14,822 nt of DNA from assembly GCA_021106915.1 (NCBI GenBank), contig JAIOTH010000114.1, positions 1-14,822 of the forward strand, written 5' to 3'. Made by a program: the position numbers and the translations under genes. How positions within the stretch are numbered: position 1 is the first letter of the stretch; every line of letters begins with the position of its first letter. Source of the DNA: a bacterium (GTDB lineage Bacteria; Patescibacteriota; Patescibacteriia; UBA1558; S5-K13). Below, piece by piece: positions 12,884 through 14,822 of this stretch. Below the pieces are notes generated by a model, which worked only from the letters and a program-made list of their open reading frames with translations, made no database searches and was not told where the DNA came from.

Positions 12884-13906
12884 TTAATCTGTAAATTTAA
12901 AAGTTGATAAAATTTGATTAAGCACATCAACCTTTATTTTATTATTATCTTTATTATCTGAATCTATAATATGTGCATTATAAATATAAGGATCTTTTTC
13001 CCAAATTGCAACTAAGTAAGGACCGACACCACTTTTCTCGCTGTTGGGGTTATAACCAAACTCATAAGTATATATATCTAATGATCCAATTTCTAATAAC
13101 TCTTTTTCTGCAGATAATCCATTATAAAGTTCAATTTGTTTTTGATATGACTGTGTTTCTGTTGATGGCTTTCTATAATCAATCCACATACCTAAAAAAT
13201 TTTCTGGATAATTAGAAATATTATAATTTTCGTATTTTTGATTTTCAATATATATTCTATTATTATTTTTTGTATTCTCTTCACGAATCATCCATCCTTT
13301 TGGATATTCAAATTGCAAACCAAGTTTTTTATTAACATATGTATTTAAACTTGTTTCCTTATTATTCTGTTCTTCAATTTCTTCGTTCTTTTGTTCCTCA
13401 GTTTCCCCTCCAATAATCTCTAAATTATCAAACATTAAACTTAAAATTTTTGTATCTTTTTTATTAGAAGCTAAAATATATTTTCTACCTTGTCCTTGTT
13501 TTTCTTTAACTAAAGAAAAATCTTCGCTAAAAGATTCTTCAGAATTTAAAATAAATAATCGAATTGCATAATTTTCTTTCTCTAAAGCTTCAGCATTAGC
13601 AAAAAAATCATAAACAGCTATATAGTCTTCAGTAGTTTGATTATTTGTTTTATGAAAATACCAATGATTATGATATTTAAATTTCAAGTTGTAATATTCA
13701 TTTTCATATTCTCGCCATTTAGCAATTTCTAAATCAACGTCATCTTTTTCATTAATATCCTCAACCTCCCTATCATTAATCTCCTCAACCTCCATGTCAT
13801 CCGTAACTTCAGTGAAGGATGATTGATTTTCCTTATTACAAGCAGATAATACTAAGCCGAAACTTAGTATTAATAATGTAAAAATTATTTTATTTGTTTT
13901 GATCAT
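12884..13906 (-). CDS. Putative lipoprotein with two PsbP-like segments
   Basis: The 340-residue product has a lipoprotein signal peptide: basic start, hydrophobic helix at residues 7-20, and lipobox LSAC with the lipidated Cys23. Residues 24-60 are an acidic Asp/Glu linker with the near-repeat EVEEINDREVEDINEKDD. Two similar segments follow, at 70-86 (EYYNLKFKYHNHWYFHK) and 193-209 (KKLGLQFEYPKGWMIRE). The second has the 'YxFEYPxxW' look of PsbP/Mog1-like domains and the protein ends QILSTFKFTD. It is therefore probably an extracytoplasmic, membrane-anchored protein of unknown function. It lies 23 nt after rpsG and 12 nt before fusA, so it is probably co-transcribed with them, an odd place for a surface protein. 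Confidence 0.85.
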   Translation of the reverse strand: MIKTNKIIFTLLILSFGLVLSACNKENQSSFTEVTDDMEVEEINDREVEDINEKDDVDLEIAKWREYENEYYNLKFKYHNHWYFHKTNNQTTEDYIAVYDFFANAEALEKENYAIRLFILNSEESFSEDFSLVKEKQGQGRKYILASNKKDTKILSLMFDNLEIIGGETEEQKNEEIEEQNNKETSLNTYVNKKLGLQFEYPKGWMIREENTKNNNRIYIENQKYENYNISNYPENFLGMWIDYRKPSTETQSYQKQIELYNGLSAEKELLEIGSLDIYTYEFGYNPNSEKSGVGPYLVAIWEKDPYIYNAHIIDSDNKDNNKIKVDVLNQILSTFKFTD

Positions 13907-13929
13907 AATTATAAATTAATCATTGATAA

Positions 13930-14397
13930 TTAACGTGAAAAATGAGCAAAAGCTCTATTTGATTCAGCCATTCGATGAACATTAGCTCTTTTCTTCATAG
14001 CCTCACCTTCATTACTATAAGCGGCAATAATTTCATCAGCTAATTTCTCAGCCATAGCTTTCCCTTTTTTAGCTTTAGTGGTTTCAATAATCCATCTAAA
14101 GGCTAAAACTTGTTTTCTTTCGCCAGAAACGACTATTGGAACTTGATAATTTGCTCCACCTATTCTCTTACCTTTTACTTCTAAAGTTGGTGAAATATTT
14201 TTAATAGCTTGTTTAAAAACAGATAGACCATCTTCTTTGGTCTTTTCAGAGACAATTTCTAAAGCACCATAAACAATTTTTTGGGCTACAGATTTTTTAC
14301 CTCTCTCCATTATATAATTAATAAATTTACCAATAGCTAAACTATTAAATTTTGGATCTGGTTTAATTTTTCTTTTTGGTGCTTTTTTACCTCTCAT
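13930..14397 (-). CDS. rpsG: 30S ribosomal protein S7
   Basis: S7 nucleates assembly of the 30S head and lines the E-site mRNA exit; in E. coli it represses its own operon. The 155-residue length is usual. It begins MRGKKAPKRKIKPDPKF and shows LAIGKFINYIMERGKKSVAQKIVYGAL, the beta-ribbon KGKRIGGANYQVPI, RWIIETTKAKKGKAMAEKLADEI, and the end KKRANVHRMAESNRAFAHF. It follows rpsL across a 102-nt gap holding an inverted repeat. No Shine-Dalgarno precedes the ATG. Confidence 0.98.
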   Translation of the reverse strand: MRGKKAPKRKIKPDPKFNSLAIGKFINYIMERGKKSVAQKIVYGALEIVSEKTKEDGLSVFKQAIKNISPTLEVKGKRIGGANYQVPIVVSGERKQVLAFRWIIETTKAKKGKAMAEKLADEIIAAYSNEGEAMKKRANVHRMAESNRAFAHFSR

Positions 14398-14403
14398 AAA
14401 TTT

Positions 14404-14491
14404 AGTTTAAAGTTATAAAGTTCCAAGTTTCAAGTCTAAGTCTTTCAACTTTCCTGTCTACCGATAGGCAGATAACTTGTAACTTGTAACT
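14404..14491. repeat. Cruciform-like repeat between rpsL and rpsG
   Basis: Outer arms built of AACTTG/CAAGTT words (about 14419-14435 and 14474-14491) are inverted with roughly three mismatches in 18. Between them, CTGTCTA (14454-14460) faces TAGGCAG (14465-14471) in a second hairpin with loop CCGA. The start, 14404-14421, is identical to 1011-1028. In E. coli this gap contains the S7 regulatory target, but no likeness to that structure was identified. Confidence 0.65.
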
Positions 14492-14499
14492 GATTTTTA

Positions 14500-14822
14500 T
14501 TATTTCTTAGACTTCTTAGCTCCATAAACTGAACGACCTTGCTGACGACCCTCTACTCCTTGAGTATCATAAACTCCTCGAACTATATGATAAGCACAAC
14601 CTGAAAGATCTTTTACTCGACCACCTCTAATCATCACGATTGAATGTTCTTGTAAATTATGTCCTTCTCCGGGAATATAAGCTGTCACTTCTTGTCCATT
14701 AGAAAGTCTAACTCTAGCTATTTTTCTCAAAGCTGAATTTGGTTTCTTAGGGGTAGTAGTTGTAACTTTAACACAAACTCCTCTCTTAAAAGGAGATCCT
14801 TTTTTAGTTTGTTTCTTTGTCC
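14500..14822 (-). CDS. rpsL: 30S ribosomal protein S12 (N-terminus cut by window edge)
   Basis: S12 is at the decoding centre and controls accuracy; its mutations give streptomycin resistance or dependence. The frame is open to the window edge and reads TKKQTKKGSPFKRGVCVKV, then TTTPKKPNSALRKIARVRL, so roughly 20 N-terminal residues are missing. The lysine pair of PKKPNS (E. coli Lys42-Lys43) is kept. A TTG at 14730 is Leu of NSALRK, not a start. The second accuracy loop reads GGRVKDLSGCAYH, where most bacteria have KDLPGVRYH: the Pro is Ser. The C-terminus RSVYGAKKSKK is typical. This is the first str operon gene visible. Confidence 0.97.
   Translation of the reverse strand, partial: TKKQTKKGSPFKRGVCVKVTTTTPKKPNSALRKIARVRLSNGQEVTAYIPGEGHNLQEHSIVMIRGGRVKDLSGCAYHIVRGVYDTQGVEGRQQGRSVYGAKKSKK

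Overview
The window is one arm of the bacterial ribosomal-protein supercluster. It is strongly AT-rich and every credible gene lies on the minus strand, so transcription runs from high to low coordinates. The order is the classical str operon (rpsL, rpsG, fusA, tuf) followed without interruption by the S10 and spc operons (rpsJ, rplC, rplD, rplW, rplB, rpsS, rplV, rpsC, rplP, rpmC, rpsQ, rplN, rplX, rplE, rpsN, rpsH, rplF). rpsL is cut at the high end and rplF at the low end. No tRNA, rRNA, CRISPR array or transposase gene was seen. The largest gap between genes is 222 bases, upstream of rplC.

The gene content suggests a Patescibacteria (CPR) genome, possibly Parcubacteria-like. The reasons are the AT bias, the zinc-ribbon L24, the Lys/Glu-rich tails on several ribosomal proteins, an embedded two-domain lipoprotein and gaps filled with short inverted repeats. 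This is inference from general character, not a phylogenetic result. Stops are TAA wherever checked, apart from one TGA (rpsJ) followed directly by TAA, so a standard code fits. Shine-Dalgarno sequences are missing or weak before almost every gene.

Region by region: 14822-13930 holds rpsL (partial) and rpsG, separated by a cruciform-like repeat. 13906-12884 is an unexpected lipoprotein gene wedged between rpsG and fusA. 12871-10802 is fusA (EF-G), whose guanine-recognition motifs G4 and G5 are both non-canonical. 10669-10397 is a small gene resembling Phd/YefM antitoxins, with its own consensus-like promoter. 10274-9087 is tuf, with normal GTPase motifs. A perfect 25-bp hairpin (9014-9066) separates str from S10. 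8986-1 is the S10-spc run. Its one long leader, between rpsJ and rplC, has a terminator-like hairpin and a possible tiny upstream ORF. A REP-like GC-rich palindromic element sits between rplC and rplD.

Together the genes encode the decoding centre (S12, S7), the translocation and tRNA-delivery GTPases (EF-G, EF-Tu), and the 30S/50S proteins that build the subunit cores and the peptide exit tunnel (L22, L23, L24, L29). The points most worth a second look are the EF-G nucleotide pocket, the antitoxin-like gene beside tuf, the lipoprotein inside the str operon, the rplC leader, and the extensions on tunnel-exit ribosomal proteins.
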